NCBI RefSeq assembly: GCF_023100805.1 | Contig: NZ_CP095855.1 | Location: 2,397,001 to 2,461,000, forward strand | DNA: 64,000 nt | DNA from: Chitinophaga filiformis | GTDB lineage: Bacteria > Bacteroidota > Bacteroidia > Chitinophagales > Chitinophagaceae | Direction of reading: 5' to 3' | Shown: positions 18,256 to 27,434 of the stretch, piece by piece | How positions within the stretch are numbered: the first letter of the stretch is position 1 | Layout of the letters: every line of letters begins with the position of its first letter | The notes under the pieces: generated by a model | What the model saw: only the letters and a program-made list of their open reading frames with translations | What the model was told of the DNA's origin: nothing | The model's database searches: none | Made by a program: the position numbers and the translations under genes

Positions 18256-19350
18256 ATGCAAAAGTGGCTTGTGCTGCTGTCGGGATGCCTTTTTTTATGT
18301 CTGGCTGTTTCAGCACAGAAGACCTCGCTGTTTAAAAAAGTAGGCAGCTGGCTGGATGCGGGGAATGATCCGAATTATATTGAGGAACATACCAAAGACC
18401 TCACCCTCCGCGTGTTTGGTTCACGCAAGTATAACTACTATGATATCGTCGACAATAAGATCGTCGATAATGGGATTGTGGACAATGGTATTGTTTCAAG
18501 TACAAGAAGCTCCAGGGAAGTACTGTACAGGCCCAATACGCCTTTTAACGTCGGTGTTGGCTTCAACTACCGCTTTATAGGTATGAACATCGCTTTTAAC
18601 CTGCCGTTTATCAATAAGGAAACAGGGGACTATGGCCAGACAAAAGTACTGGACCTGCAAACGCATATTTACTCCCGTAAACTGGTCATAGACTTTTACG
18701 GACAGATCTACAAGGGATATTATATTGCCAATACAAGAGGGCTGTTCAGCAGCCTGGGATCGGGCAGCGTGGAAATGATCCGGCCGGATGCCCGGAATGT
18801 GAACCTGGGGCTGGACGTGCAGTATGTATTCAACGCAAAACGTTTCTCTTACCGGGCGGCCTACCTGCAGAATGATTACCAGAAGAAGAGCGCAGGATCT
18901 TTCCTGATAGGAGGGGGCATCTTCGGGATGAGAATGAAAGGAGATTCAGGGCTGGTGCCTTCGTATCTGCAGAAAGCAGGATTCTTTGACAAAGAGAATT
19001 TTTACAGGACAAGGGTGCTCAGTGCGGCAGCCAACGTGGGGTATGCCCATACTTTTGTTTATAAGAAACATTGGTTTGCCACGCTCTCCCTCACGGGAAG
19101 TTTAGGGGCAAATTATACGACCCTGAACAGGGTAAAAGAAGGCAACGTGAGTAAAGTAGGGCTGCAGCTGAACAACAATATCCGTATCTCCATCGGGTAC
19201 AACTCTGCCCGCTATTTTGCCGGCATACACTATGTGGACCTGACCACCAGAAGCCAGTCGCCCGTACCGGATACTTACCAGACGATGGGAGCCGGCAATT
19301 TCCGGATCAGTTTTGCGAGAAGGTTCAAACTGAAGAAGCAGTTGTTTTAA
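18256..19350 (+). CDS. DUF4421 outer-membrane/exported protein
   Basis: 364 residues from ATG 18256 (MQKWLVLLSGCLFLCLAVSA), with a signal peptide of about 20 residues. The DUF4421 signature follows: TLRVFGSRKYNYYDI, then YRPNTPFNVGVGFNYRFIGM and DFYGQIYKGYY. Alternating amphipathic strands and an aromatic C-terminal end suggest an outer-membrane beta-barrel (inference). Function is unknown. Residues 64-83 contain a short in-frame repeat of the pentapeptide IVDNG, encoded by 15-bp repeats at 18445-18504, which probably arose by local duplication. Confidence 0.85.
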   Translation: MQKWLVLLSGCLFLCLAVSAQKTSLFKKVGSWLDAGNDPNYIEEHTKDLTLRVFGSRKYNYYDIVDNKIVDNGIVDNGIVSSTRSSREVLYRPNTPFNVGVGFNYRFIGMNIAFNLPFINKETGDYGQTKVLDLQTHIYSRKLVIDFYGQIYKGYYIANTRGLFSSLGSGSVEMIRPDARNVNLGLDVQYVFNAKRFSYRAAYLQNDYQKKSAGSFLIGGGIFGMRMKGDSGLVPSYLQKAGFFDKENFYRTRVLSAAANVGYAHTFVYKKHWFATLSLTGSLGANYTTLNRVKEGNVSKVGLQLNNNIRISIGYNSARYFAGIHYVDLTTRSQSPVPDTYQTMGAGNFRISFARRFKLKKQLF

Positions 19351-19373
19351 TGCAGTATCGTGTCATCCCGCCA

Positions 19374-20009
19374 TCAACTAAACATTCTCAATTCAGTATC
19401 CAGATTTTCCCGGGCCATTGCTTCCCGTTCTTCTCTGAATATAGCTGTTTTATAAATGGCTGGTAATGCCAGAAAATGGGCCAGTACTTTCTTTCTGCCG
19501 GTTTTAAACTGCGTGTCGGAATACATCCGATATTCATCCCTGATCTGCTGAGCATAGGTAAAATATTGTCTGGGTTCTGTGCCAAGGATAGCCAGATCGA
19601 AATCAAGTAGATAATCGAGGTCCGTATCATTACTGGTATTCAGATGTGTTTTAGTAGCACGGATGAATGCCATGACCTGTGCTATCCGTTCTGCCGGAAA
19701 GCTGGTCCGCTGCAGGAAAGCGCGTGCTGCCAGTGCGCTCAGCTCCTCATTGTCCTGCTGCTTTACATCGTAGACGATATCATGGAAAAAGATGGCAAAG
19801 GCCACCGCATCAACATCCGTAATGTGATGGGCGTACTTCTGCAGCAGGAATATCATGGTATCTATATGTTCCAGGTTGTGATACCGCCGGTGTGGTTCCG
19901 TATAGCTGGCGTTGATCATCTGATAGCCTTCTTCTATCAGTGCTTCATTATCTGTATATCGTAACAGCAGTTGATCCCAGTAGTTTTGCAATAGGTAAAT
20001 CATTGGCAT
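19374..20009 (-). CDS. Predicted HD-superfamily metal-dependent phosphohydrolase
   Basis: 211 residues. HD-type metal ligands are in HRRYHNLEHIDTM (about 39-51) and FFHDIVYD (about 74-81); DFDLAILG near 148 supplies a likely further acidic ligand. This matches the bacterial family of predicted HD hydrolases often misnamed after an NMDA receptor subunit. Substrate unknown. It converges with the DUF4421 gene and lies beyond the aconitase terminator, so it is probably a separate transcript. Confidence 0.85.
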   Translation of the reverse strand: MPMIYLLQNYWDQLLLRYTDNEALIEEGYQMINASYTEPHRRYHNLEHIDTMIFLLQKYAHHITDVDAVAFAIFFHDIVYDVKQQDNEELSALAARAFLQRTSFPAERIAQVMAFIRATKTHLNTSNDTDLDYLLDFDLAILGTEPRQYFTYAQQIRDEYRMYSDTQFKTGRKKVLAHFLALPAIYKTAIFREEREAMARENLDTELRMFS

Positions 20010-20031
20010 ATGGTCTAAAGTTAAAATAAAA

Positions 20032-20058
20032 ATCCCGCCTACTTAATGCAGGCGGGAT
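20032..20058 (-). terminator. Intrinsic terminator of the aconitase gene
   Basis: ATCCCGCCT (20032-20040) pairs perfectly with AGGCGGGAT (20050-20058). On the minus strand it is followed by a TTTTATTTT tract. It is 28 bases past the aconitase stop. Confidence 0.88.
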
Positions 20059-20085
20059 CTCTTTATCATTCATAGCTGTTGGCTA

Positions 20086-22359
20086 TTATGCTTTTGCTTT
20101 TGCAAACTGTGCACGGATCACGTTCAGTGCACCACCTGCCTTGAACCACTCGATCTGTTGTTCATTGTAGGTGTGGTTAACCAGGATCTGGTCTTTGCTG
20201 CCGTCCTTGTGGTTAGCCACAACGGTCAGTTGCTTACCAGGTACGAAAGTGGTCAGACCAACGATATCGAAGGTATCATCTTCCTGGATCTTTTCGTAAT
20301 CTTCCTTATCAGCGAAGGTCAGCGCGAGCATACCTTGCTTTTTCAGGTTGGTTTCGTGGATACGTGCGAAAGATTTAACCAGGATAGCGCGAACACCCAG
20401 GTGACGTGGTTCCATCGCAGCGTGTTCGCGGCTGGAGCCTTCACCATAGTTTTCATCACCCACAACGATAGAGCCGATGTTAGCCGCTTTATAAGCACGC
20501 TGTACAACAGGCACGCCTGCATATTCACCGGACAACTGGTTCTTTACAGAATCAGATTTGTCGTTGAATGCGTTGATAGCACCGATCAGCATGTTGTTGG
20601 AGATGTTGTCGAGGTGACCACGGTATTTTAACCACGGACCAGCCATAGAGATGTGGTCAGTAGTACATTTGCCTTTTGCTTTGATCAGCAGTTTCAGACC
20701 TTTCAGGTCAGTGCCTTCCCACGCAGCAAATGGCGCCAGCAGTTGCAGACGGTCGCTGGTTGGAGATACGATTACCTGAACACCGCTACCGTCAGCTGCA
20801 GGGGCCTGGTAACCAGGATCGTCTACAGAGAAACCTTTAGCAGGCAGTTCGAAACCGGTAGGCTCGTCGAGCATTACTTCCTTACCATCTTTGGTTTTCA
20901 GTTTGTCTGTCAGCGGATTGAAGGTCAGATCACCTGCAATAGCGAAGGCAGTAACGATTTCCGGAGATGCCACGAAAGCGTGTGTAGCAGCCAGACCATC
21001 ATTCCTCTTGGCGAAGTTACGGTTGAAGGAAGTGATGATGGAGTTTTTACGGTTAGGATCGTCGATGTGACGTGCCCACTGACCGATACAAGGACCGCAG
21101 GCATTAGCCAGTACAACACCGCCAATCTGGTCGAAGGTATTTAACAGACCGTCTCTTTCGATGGTATAACGTACCAGTTCAGAGCCCGGAGTGATAGTAT
21201 ATTCAGCTTTAACGTCGAGGTTCTTGTCAACCGCCTGTTTCGCCAGGGAAGCAGCACGGGAGATATCTTCGTAAGAAGAGTTGGTGCAGGAACCGATCAG
21301 GGCAACTTCCAGTTTTTCAGGCCAGTTGTTTTCTTTTACAGCCTGTGCGAATTTAGAGATAGGCCATGCCAGGTCCGGAGTGAAAGGACCGTTCACATGA
21401 GGCTCCAGTTCGTTCAGGTTGATCTCGATCACCTGATCATAGTATTTGGAAGGATCAGCGTACACTTCGGTATCAGGACGCAGATGATCTTTCACACCAT
21501 CAGCCAGGGCGGCGATATCTGCACGCTCAGTGGCTTTCAGGTAAGCAGACATTTTGGTATCGTAAGCAAATACGGAGCAGGTAGCACCTATTTCCGCACC
21601 CATGTTACAGATAGTACCTTTACCGGTAGCGCTCAGGTTATCAGCACCTTCGCCGAAATATTCAACGATGCAACCAGTACCGCCTTTAACGGTCAGTACA
21701 CCGGCTACTTTCAGGATTACGTCTTTAGGGGAGGACCAGCCGCTCAGTTTACCTGTCAGTTTAACACCGATCAGTTTTGGCATTTTCAGTTCCCATGGCA
21801 GACCAGCCATCACGTCCACTGCATCAGCACCACCTACACCGATAGCCAGCATACCCAGACCACCTGCGTTAGGCGTGTGAGAGTCGGTACCGATCATCAG
21901 ACCGCCGGGGAAAGCATAGTTTTCCAGTACAACCTGGTGAATGATACCAGCACCTGGTTTCCAGAAACCGATGCCATATTTGTTGGAGATAGAAGACAGG
22001 AATTCGTATACTTCCTTATTGGTGTCCACAGCTGTCGCCAGGTCTTCCGTGGCGCCGGTTTTGGCTTGAATGAGGTGATCACAGTGTACGGTAGAAGGAA
22101 CAGCTACTTTATCGCGTCCGCAGGTCATGAACTGTAACAGGGCCATCTGTGCGGTAGCATCCTGCATGGCAACGCGATCGGGCGCGAACTCTACATAAGA
22201 CTTTCCACGCTCATAAGCTGCCGTGGTAGGTGCATATAGGTGAGCATATAGTATCTTTTCTGAGAGTGTGAGCGGGCGTCCCAGCAGTTTACGGGTAGCT
22301 TCCACTTTACCCGGCAGTGCCGCATACACTTTTTTAATCATTTCAATATCAAACACCAT
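20086..22359 (-). CDS. Aconitate hydratase
   Basis: 757 residues, close to the mitochondrial-type aconitase length. Isomerises citrate and isocitrate in the TCA cycle. The [4Fe-4S] ligands are visible as the Cys of [13 protein letters not shown] and the Cys-x-x-Cys of [11 protein letters not shown]; substrate-binding [14 protein letters not shown] is in the C-terminal swivel domain. The long aconitase domain (1 to about 530) precedes the swivel domain. Start ATG at 22357-22359. It has its own terminator and appears monocistronic. It might be named acnA or acn in different schemes, so no symbol is given. Confidence 0.96.
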   Translation of the reverse strand: MVFDIEMIKKVYAALPGKVEATRKLLGRPLTLSEKILYAHLYAPTTAAYERGKSYVEFAPDRVAMQDATAQMALLQFMTCGRDKVAVPSTVHCDHLIQAKTGATEDLATAVDTNKEVYEFLSSISNKYGIGFWKPGAGIIHQVVLENYAFPGGLMIGTDSHTPNAGGLGMLAIGVGGADAVDVMAGLPWELKMPKLIGVKLTGKLSGWSSPKDVILKVAGVLTVKGGTGCIVEYFGEGADNLSATGKGTICNMGAEIGATCSVFAYDTKMSAYLKATERADIAALADGVKDHLRPDTEVYADPSKYYDQVIEINLNELEPHVNGPFTPDLAWPISKFAQAVKENNWPEKLEVALIGSCTNSSYEDISRAASLAKQAVDKNLDVKAEYTITPGSELVRYTIERDGLLNTFDQIGGVVLANACGPCIGQWARHIDDPNRKNSIITSFNRNFAKRNDGLAATHAFVASPEIVTAFAIAGDLTFNPLTDKLKTKDGKEVMLDEPTGFELPAKGFSVDDPGYQAPAADGSGVQVIVSPTSDRLQLLAPFAAWEGTDLKGLKLLIKAKGKCTTDHISMAGPWLKYRGHLDNISNNMLIGAINAFNDKSDSVKNQLSGEYAGVPVVQRAYKAANIGSIVVGDENYGEGSSREHAAMEPRHLGVRAILVKSFARIHETNLKKQGMLALTFADKEDYEKIQEDDTFDIVGLTTFVPGKQLTVVANHKDGSKDQILVNHTYNEQQIEWFKAGGALNVIRAQFAKAKA

Positions 22360-22558
22360 GGAAAAAAATTATTTAAGACCGGTTAGAAAATGCACCGCGA
22401 AATTAATTAAATTCAACAAGTTTTTAAAAGATATGTAGACTATTGTCTATAAATGATAAGCCTGGAAAACAACCGGGCGCCCTGCACGCTCACTGTATAA
22501 AATGCCGCTAAATCACTGCCAGCTTAATATCAGCTATTTATTGGTATAGAAATTGGAC

Positions 22559-22589
22559 TTGTTTTTAACCCGGGATTGTAATAAATTTG
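22559..22589 (+). promoter_or_regulatory. Bacteroidota-type promoter of the pspC-like gene
   Basis: TTG (22559-22561), a 20-base spacer, then TAAATTTG (22582-22589), matching the -33/-7 consensus. The -7 box ends only four bases before the ATG at 22594, so the transcript may be nearly leaderless. Confidence 0.7.
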
Positions 22590-22593
22590 ATAT

Positions 22594-22815
22594 ATGAATA
22601 GATTTAAAGATTTCGTGGAATGGCAGGCCTTCGGGGTTTGTACAGCTATCGGCAATAAGCTGGGCATAGCTACCTCCCGTATCCGTCTGTTTTTTATCTA
22701 TACCTCTTTTATCACCATGGGCTCCCCGCTCATCGTCTACATGATCATGGCCTTTTGGGTGAACATGAAGAATTATATCCTGAACGCCCGCAGGAACCCT
22801 CTCAGATACCTTTAG
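22594..22815 (+). CDS. PspC-domain small membrane protein
   Basis: 73 residues. The PspC fold is visible as FGVCTAIGNKLGIATSRIRLFFIYTSFITMGSPLIVYMIMAFW: an amphipathic start, one polar turn and a strongly hydrophobic helix (about 37-66). PspC-family proteins sit in the inner membrane and take part in envelope stress signalling in other bacteria. No pspA or other psp gene is adjacent, so its role here is open. Confidence 0.85.
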   Translation: MNRFKDFVEWQAFGVCTAIGNKLGIATSRIRLFFIYTSFITMGSPLIVYMIMAFWVNMKNYILNARRNPLRYL

Positions 22816-22972
22816 CAGATTTCAGCATCATTTTTGTTATATAGCCATTTACAGGAATGGTTCAGGTAACTAATCCCTGATAACAGGGATATTTTGCATT
22901 AGGATAAGTTTATATATTCGTGCCACAATAAGGGATAAGGAAGCGAAAATTTTAACCAAATACACATACAAA

Positions 22973-23776
22973 ATGAGAATGCCTTCATGGAAACACCTGG
23001 CAAATGGTGTGCTGGTTTTATCTACCGCGTTATTTATGGCTGCATGTTCGAAAAACGATAACGATGGCAAATCAAGAATTCAGGTCGCACTTACCGATGA
23101 TCCAGGAGATTTTAAAGCTGTTTACATCGATGTTCAGGAAATTAATGTCAACTACAACGAGAGCGATGACAATGGCTGGCAGACATTGCCCGGCATGAAA
23201 AAAGGACGCTACAACCTACTTACACTCGTTAATGACAAAGACACTGTATTGGCAGATGCTGACATCGCATCGGGTACAATCAAGGAAATCAGGCTGGTAC
23301 TGGGAGATGACAACTGGGTGGTAACCAACGCAGGCGATTCTATCAAACTGCAAACACCAAGTGGACAGTCTTCCGGCGTAAAGCTGAAGATCAACATGCC
23401 TGTATCTGAAGGGGTACTTTACAAACTGCTGCTCGATTTCGACGTGGCAAAATCCATTCATGAAGCAGGAAGCGCCGGCAAGTATATCCTGAAACCGGTG
23501 ATCAGAACTGTTCTTCAGGCACAGGGTGGTAGCATCAAAGGTGTTGTATTGCCTGCAGTAGTGCCTTCTGCAGTACTGGTACTGAATGGTACTGATACTG
23601 TTGCCAGCACTTATTCCGGTGTTGGTGGCGCTTATCTGCTGAAAGGTATTGCAGCCGGTAGCTATACCCTCCACTACATTTCTACAGATTCTACCCTGCA
23701 ACCTGCTACAAAACAGGGCGTAGTAGTAGAAACCGGTAAAGTGACAGCTGTAGATACCCTCACGTTGGTAAAATAA
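22973..23776 (+). CDS. DUF4382 lipoprotein
   Basis: 267 residues. The lipobox FMAACS at about residues 20-25 marks a lipoprotein. The DUF4382 domain follows (about 34-185), with IQVALTDDPGDFKAVYIDVQ and the later KLLLDFDVAKSI. The C-terminal 80 residues look like a carboxypeptidase-regulatory (Ig-like) beta-sandwich: GSIKGVVLPA, GAYLLKGIAAGSYTL. Function unknown; such proteins are exported to the envelope. It ends at a strong bidirectional terminator. Confidence 0.88.
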   Translation: MRMPSWKHLANGVLVLSTALFMAACSKNDNDGKSRIQVALTDDPGDFKAVYIDVQEINVNYNESDDNGWQTLPGMKKGRYNLLTLVNDKDTVLADADIASGTIKEIRLVLGDDNWVVTNAGDSIKLQTPSGQSSGVKLKINMPVSEGVLYKLLLDFDVAKSIHEAGSAGKYILKPVIRTVLQAQGGSIKGVVLPAVVPSAVLVLNGTDTVASTYSGVGGAYLLKGIAAGSYTLHYISTDSTLQPATKQGVVVETGKVTAVDTLTLVK

Positions 23777-23812
23777 GCTTGTCAGTTTACAGTCTGCAAA
23801 CGACATTAAAAA

Positions 23813-23842
23813 AAACATCCGCCGCAGGCGGATGTTTTTTTT
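23813..23842. terminator. Strong bidirectional terminator
   Basis: AACATCCGCC and GGCGGATGTT pair around a GCA loop, with an A-run on one side and a T-run on the other. It serves both the DUF4382 gene (+) and the small gene at 23852-24256 (-). Confidence 0.93.
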
Positions 23843-23851
23843 GTTCTATGT

Positions 23852-24256
23852 TTAATCCAGGTGGAAATTTGTCATTGCGTGATAGTGGTTCTGCAACTGG
23901 TTTACAGTAATGGAACCTTTGATCTCCCGGTGTTCATCCCGGTAGTCGAGACGTGTGGCCGGCATCCCGTCTGCCAGTGTGTGCAGCTTTACCGAGAAGG
24001 GCCCGCGTACATAGATCTGACCACCGCCGTTGACGGAGAGGGAATCGTCTTTTTTAAATTTAAGTCTGAGTAACTGCTCTTCATTCAGTGGAATGGGGTA
24101 GAGGTCTTTCAGGTCGTACCAGAACTCCTGTTCTCCTGTTTGTACGCAAACCTGTTTGTCCTCGCGGTTAACTTCCAATACCTGACCTTCCACCGTGTTT
24201 CCTTCGTACTGCACCAATACTATATCTCCTGCTTTTACATCTTGTAAATTGATCAT
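23852..24256 (-). CDS. Conserved Bacteroidota protein of unknown function
   Basis: 134 residues from ATG 24254-24256 (MINLQDVKAGDIVLVQYEG). The frame is open further upstream, but the homology-like part begins here. The first 65 residues look like an SH3-like barrel (GDIVLVQYEGNTVEGQVLEV, then CVQTGEQEFWYDLKDLYPIPL). The second half is mixed and ends LQNHYHAMTNFHLD. The same pattern is recalled from uncharacterised Bacteroidota proteins; no function is known. It sits downstream of kdsA behind a hairpin. Confidence 0.82.
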   Translation of the reverse strand: MINLQDVKAGDIVLVQYEGNTVEGQVLEVNREDKQVCVQTGEQEFWYDLKDLYPIPLNEEQLLRLKFKKDDSLSVNGGGQIYVRGPFSVKLHTLADGMPATRLDYRDEHREIKGSITVNQLQNHYHAMTNFHLD

Positions 24257-24346
24257 GGTGAATAAAATTTTGGGTGTTTGTATTATAGTTATAGTCTTGT
24301 AAAGAGCGGTCGTAGTCCGTATCCTAAGATAAGCATAAGATAAGAA

Positions 24347-24423
24347 ATAGTCCATAGACGCCGGATATTTTCCCATCCCCTGTTTCAATACAAAAGGCAG
24401 GCCATCCGGCTTCCATGGACTAT
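24347..24423. repeat. 20-bp inverted repeat between kdsA and the small conserved gene
   Basis: ATAGTCCATAGACGCCGGAT (24347-24366) and ATCCGGCTTCCATGGACTAT (24404-24423) are reverse complements with two mismatches, separated by 37 bases. No T-run follows in the kdsA direction. It could be a leader structure of the small gene (start 24256) or a kdsA 3' stabiliser. Confidence 0.75.
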
Positions 24424-24497
24424 CAAATATTATCGTTTATAAATATCTGGCTATAAACGCGTTACTGTTACCACAAGCTATAATACGTGGTTCCGCA

Positions 24498-25322
24498 TTA
24501 TTTCACTACTTCACGAATTCTTACCAATTGTTCCAGCAGGTCTTCCAGCAGGTCGAGATGCAGCATATTGGCACCGTCTGACTTGGCCTTGGAAGGGTTA
24601 GGATGGGTCTCAATGAACAAACCATCTGCACCTGTAGCAATAGCGGCTTTAGCGATAGTGCCGATCAGCTTGGGATTACCGCCGGTAACACCGCTGGTCT
24701 GGTTGGGCTGTTGCAGGGAGTGGGTACAATCCATGATCACAGGCACGCCATGTTCCTTCATAATAGGAATATTGCGGTAGTCTACCACCAGGTCCTGGTA
24801 ACCGAAGGTGGTACCACGTTCGGTCAGCCATACTTTATCATTACCGCCCTGTTTTACCTTTTCTACGGCAAATTTCATGGCCTCGCCGCTCACAAACTGT
24901 CCTTTCTTCACATTGACGAATTTACCGGTTTCCGCTGCTGCCAGCAGGATGTCGGTCTGGCGGCACAGGAAGGCCGGGATCTGCAATATATCCACATAAG
25001 CGGCTGCCATGGCAGCTTCTGCAGCAGAGTGGATATCGGTAGTAACAGGCAGATTGAATGTCTGCCCCGTTTTCTGCAGGAGGTCCAGCCCTTCCACATC
25101 ACCCACTCCACTAAAGGAGTTGATGCTGGTACGGTTCGCTTTTCGGTAGGATGCTTTGAAAATATATGGAATGTTCAGGCGTTTACAAATGCCCGATACC
25201 TTTTCAGCTACATGCATCAGCAGCGCTTCATCTTCTACCACGCAGGGCCCGGCTATCAGAAAGAAATTATCTGGGTTATATTGATCCTTAAAAAGTGACT
25301 TCAGGTGTGTTGTTGCTGACAT
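24498..25322 (-). CDS. kdsA: 3-deoxy-8-phosphooctulonate (KDO-8-P) synthase
   Basis: 274 residues. Condenses phosphoenolpyruvate with arabinose-5-phosphate to KDO-8-P for the lipopolysaccharide inner core; cytoplasmic. Motifs: LIAGPCVVEDE at the N-terminus, FKASYRKANRTS (PEP site), MDCTHSLQQPN and LFIETHPNPSKAKSDG. Normal family length. A TAACTTTG at 25343-25350 (minus) fits a -7 element 20 bp before the ATG. Confidence 0.97.
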   Translation of the reverse strand: MSATTHLKSLFKDQYNPDNFFLIAGPCVVEDEALLMHVAEKVSGICKRLNIPYIFKASYRKANRTSINSFSGVGDVEGLDLLQKTGQTFNLPVTTDIHSAAEAAMAAAYVDILQIPAFLCRQTDILLAAAETGKFVNVKKGQFVSGEAMKFAVEKVKQGGNDKVWLTERGTTFGYQDLVVDYRNIPIMKEHGVPVIMDCTHSLQQPNQTSGVTGGNPKLIGTIAKAAIATGADGLFIETHPNPSKAKSDGANMLHLDLLEDLLEQLVRIREVVK

Positions 25323-25342
25323 GATTTTTGTATTTGAGAGTG

Positions 25343-25350
25343 CAAAGTTA
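25343..25350 (-). promoter_or_regulatory. Putative -7 element TAACTTTG of kdsA
   Basis: Matches TAnnTTTG on the minus strand, 20 bp upstream of the kdsA ATG. No -33 TTTG is seen at ideal spacing. Confidence 0.45.
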
Positions 25351-25574
25351 TGCTATTCTCAGAGATTACTTTTCAGCAGCAGGAATTGCTGTGACTCATT
25401 GAATTGTCATAATATTGTAACCCGATGAGAAGGGATGTTCACTGGGCTTGCATCTGTTCCAATAGGATTCCGGCGATTGTTACCGCATTGTCATGCCGGG
25501 AGCTTGTCTGTTCTTAATTATTGCGGAAGCTGTTAATATTACGTCCAAATTAAAAGTCATTCATTCGAGATAGC

Positions 25575-26519
25575 ATGAAGAAAGATAAAATACTGGTAAT
25601 CGGCGCCTGCGGGCAGATTGGTGTTGAACTTACACTGGCATTAAGGAAGATGTACGGGGACACTAATGTGGTTGCTTCTGACCTGCGCGAGGAACATGAC
25701 CTGCTCAAGGGAACAGGCCCATATGTATCCCTGGATGTCATGAACAAGGAGATGCTGCATGTGTTGGTTATCCGTCATAATATCACCCAGATCTACCTGC
25801 TGGCGGCCATCCTTTCAGCTACCGGTGAAAAGAACCCCCTGCTGGCATGGCATATCAACATGCAAAGCCTGCTGAATGTACTGGACATTGCGAAAGAAGA
25901 AAATATCGACAAAGTATACTGGCCAAGTTCCATCGCGGTATTCGGCCCTAATTCTCCTAAGGATACCACTCCGCAGCATACCATTATCGAGCCTACCACC
26001 ATTTACGGTATCAGCAAGTTTGCCGGTGAACGCTGGTGCGAATATTACAGCCACCGTTACGGCGTAGACGTGCGCAGCCTGCGTTATCCTGGCCTGATCA
26101 GTTATAAATCAGCCCCGGGTGGTGGTACAACAGATTATGCTATTGAGATCTTCCACGAAGCATTGGAAGAGAAGAAATATACCTGCTTCCTCTCTGAAAG
26201 CACTTACCTGCCCATGATGTATATGCCGGATGCTATCCGCGCCACCATTGAACTGATGGAAGCTGATAAGGACAAGATCAAGGTACGCTCTTCCTACAAC
26301 CTGGGCGCCATGAGCTTCTCTCCGAAAGAGATAGCAGCAGAGATCAAAAAGCACATCCCCGAATTCACGATCAGCTATGAACCGGACTACCGCCAGCAGA
26401 TAGCCGACGGATGGCCCAAGAGCATGGACGATTCTCTGGCCCGCCAGGACTGGGGCTGGAAGCCGGAGTACAACCTGGAAAAGATGACGGCAGATATGCT
26501 GAAGAACCTGAAAAAGTAA
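25575..26519 (+). CDS. SDR-type L-threonine 3-dehydrogenase
   Basis: 314 residues, extended short-chain dehydrogenase. The NAD-binding GACGQIGVEL is at residues 10-19 and the catalytic YxxxK in TTIYGISKFAGE. Threonine-dehydrogenase-specific features are YPGLISYKSAPGGGTTDYA and the C-terminal GWKPEYNLEKMTADML. It oxidises threonine to 2-amino-3-ketobutyrate. A UDP-sugar epimerase annotation is the common alternative, but the GGGTTDYA block argues for threonine dehydrogenase. The AraC gene starts 44 bases downstream. Confidence 0.9.
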   Translation: MKKDKILVIGACGQIGVELTLALRKMYGDTNVVASDLREEHDLLKGTGPYVSLDVMNKEMLHVLVIRHNITQIYLLAAILSATGEKNPLLAWHINMQSLLNVLDIAKEENIDKVYWPSSIAVFGPNSPKDTTPQHTIIEPTTIYGISKFAGERWCEYYSHRYGVDVRSLRYPGLISYKSAPGGGTTDYAIEIFHEALEEKKYTCFLSESTYLPMMYMPDAIRATIELMEADKDKIKVRSSYNLGAMSFSPKEIAAEIKKHIPEFTISYEPDYRQQIADGWPKSMDDSLARQDWGWKPEYNLEKMTADMLKNLKK

Positions 26520-26563
26520 GCAGTTATTTCTACATTTGGCTTCAGGCAAACTTCCTTTTGCAT

Positions 26564-27367
26564 ATGAAGCTGGAGAACGGGAAATATCTGGGGAATAACA
26601 GTCGTACTTTCCATATGGATGGGCTGATCGTCAATAAGACCACCTACAATGAGAAAGTATTTGAGGGATGGCATTTCCATGAGAATAACCACCTTTCATT
26701 CATACTCGAAGGCGGCAACCGCGAGGAGCGCAAAAACGGCGACAAGAGCGTAATTCCGGGAAGTATTATGTTATACCATAGCGGTGAATGGCATCGCAAC
26801 AGCCATACACAGCATCCATCTCAGAATATCAATATCGAAATAGAAGATAGTTTTTTAACTCATTATGAGGCCGGTTTTATAAACGGGCCTCATAATGAGT
26901 TAAATACTTTTCAGACCCACGCCAGCCTCACGGCTATCAGGATCTATCACGACTGCCTTGTGGCAGATCAGCATAGCCTTCTCTCCGTTCATCAACAGAT
27001 ACTGACCCTGTTACAAACAGCTGGCCAATCGCTTCATCCCGACAGGCAATTATTGGCCGGTCGTGCCGGTAAGGTAGCTGAACTCCTGCATGATCGCTGG
27101 AATGAGAACATTTCCCTGCATGACCTGTCCCTTATCACCCAACTCCATCCTGTTACTGTTTCCAGGCACTTTTCCGCTTATTTTAAATGTTCGCTGGGAG
27201 AATATATGCGGAAGATCAGGGTACAAAAAGCGCTGGCAATGATAAGGCAGACAGAGATGTCTTTGACAGGTATTGCCTATCAGTGTGGCTTTTTTGACCA
27301 GAGCCATTTTATCAGGGCCTTCAGGGAACAGACCGGCTTCCTGCCCAAAGAGTTTCGCAAACTCTGA
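26564..27367 (+). CDS. AraC-family transcriptional regulator
   Basis: 267 residues from ATG 26564 (MKLENGKYLGNNSRTF). The N-terminal part is cupin-like (about 20-90; FEGWHFHENNHLSFILEGG). The C-terminal double helix-turn-helix (about 165-267) has ISLHDLSLITQLHPVTVSRH and MSLTGIAYQCGFFDQSHFIR with PKEFRKL at the end. The effector is unknown. It follows the threonine dehydrogenase gene by 44 bases and may be cotranscribed. A near-perfect 51-bp palindrome lies inside the coding region at 26854-26904. Confidence 0.9.
   Translation: MKLENGKYLGNNSRTFHMDGLIVNKTTYNEKVFEGWHFHENNHLSFILEGGNREERKNGDKSVIPGSIMLYHSGEWHRNSHTQHPSQNINIEIEDSFLTHYEAGFINGPHNELNTFQTHASLTAIRIYHDCLVADQHSLLSVHQQILTLLQTAGQSLHPDRQLLAGRAGKVAELLHDRWNENISLHDLSLITQLHPVTVSRHFSAYFKCSLGEYMRKIRVQKALAMIRQTEMSLTGIAYQCGFFDQSHFIRAFREQTGFLPKEFRKL
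26854..26904. repeat. 51-bp near-perfect palindrome inside the AraC gene
   Basis: Perfect 19-bp arms (26854-26872 and 26886-26904, TTTAACTCATTATGAGGCC and its complement). The middle also pairs GTTT (26874-26877) with AAAC (26881-26884) around a TAT loop, leaving a single G/G mismatch. It is fully coding and in frame, falling in the linker between the sensor and DNA-binding domains. Confidence 0.95.
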
Positions 27368-27434
27368 TATCCTTCAGTTAAATCCGTACAATTTTGCCAG
27401 TGAGATATGTCTGACCTTTGGCGAAAAACAGGTC

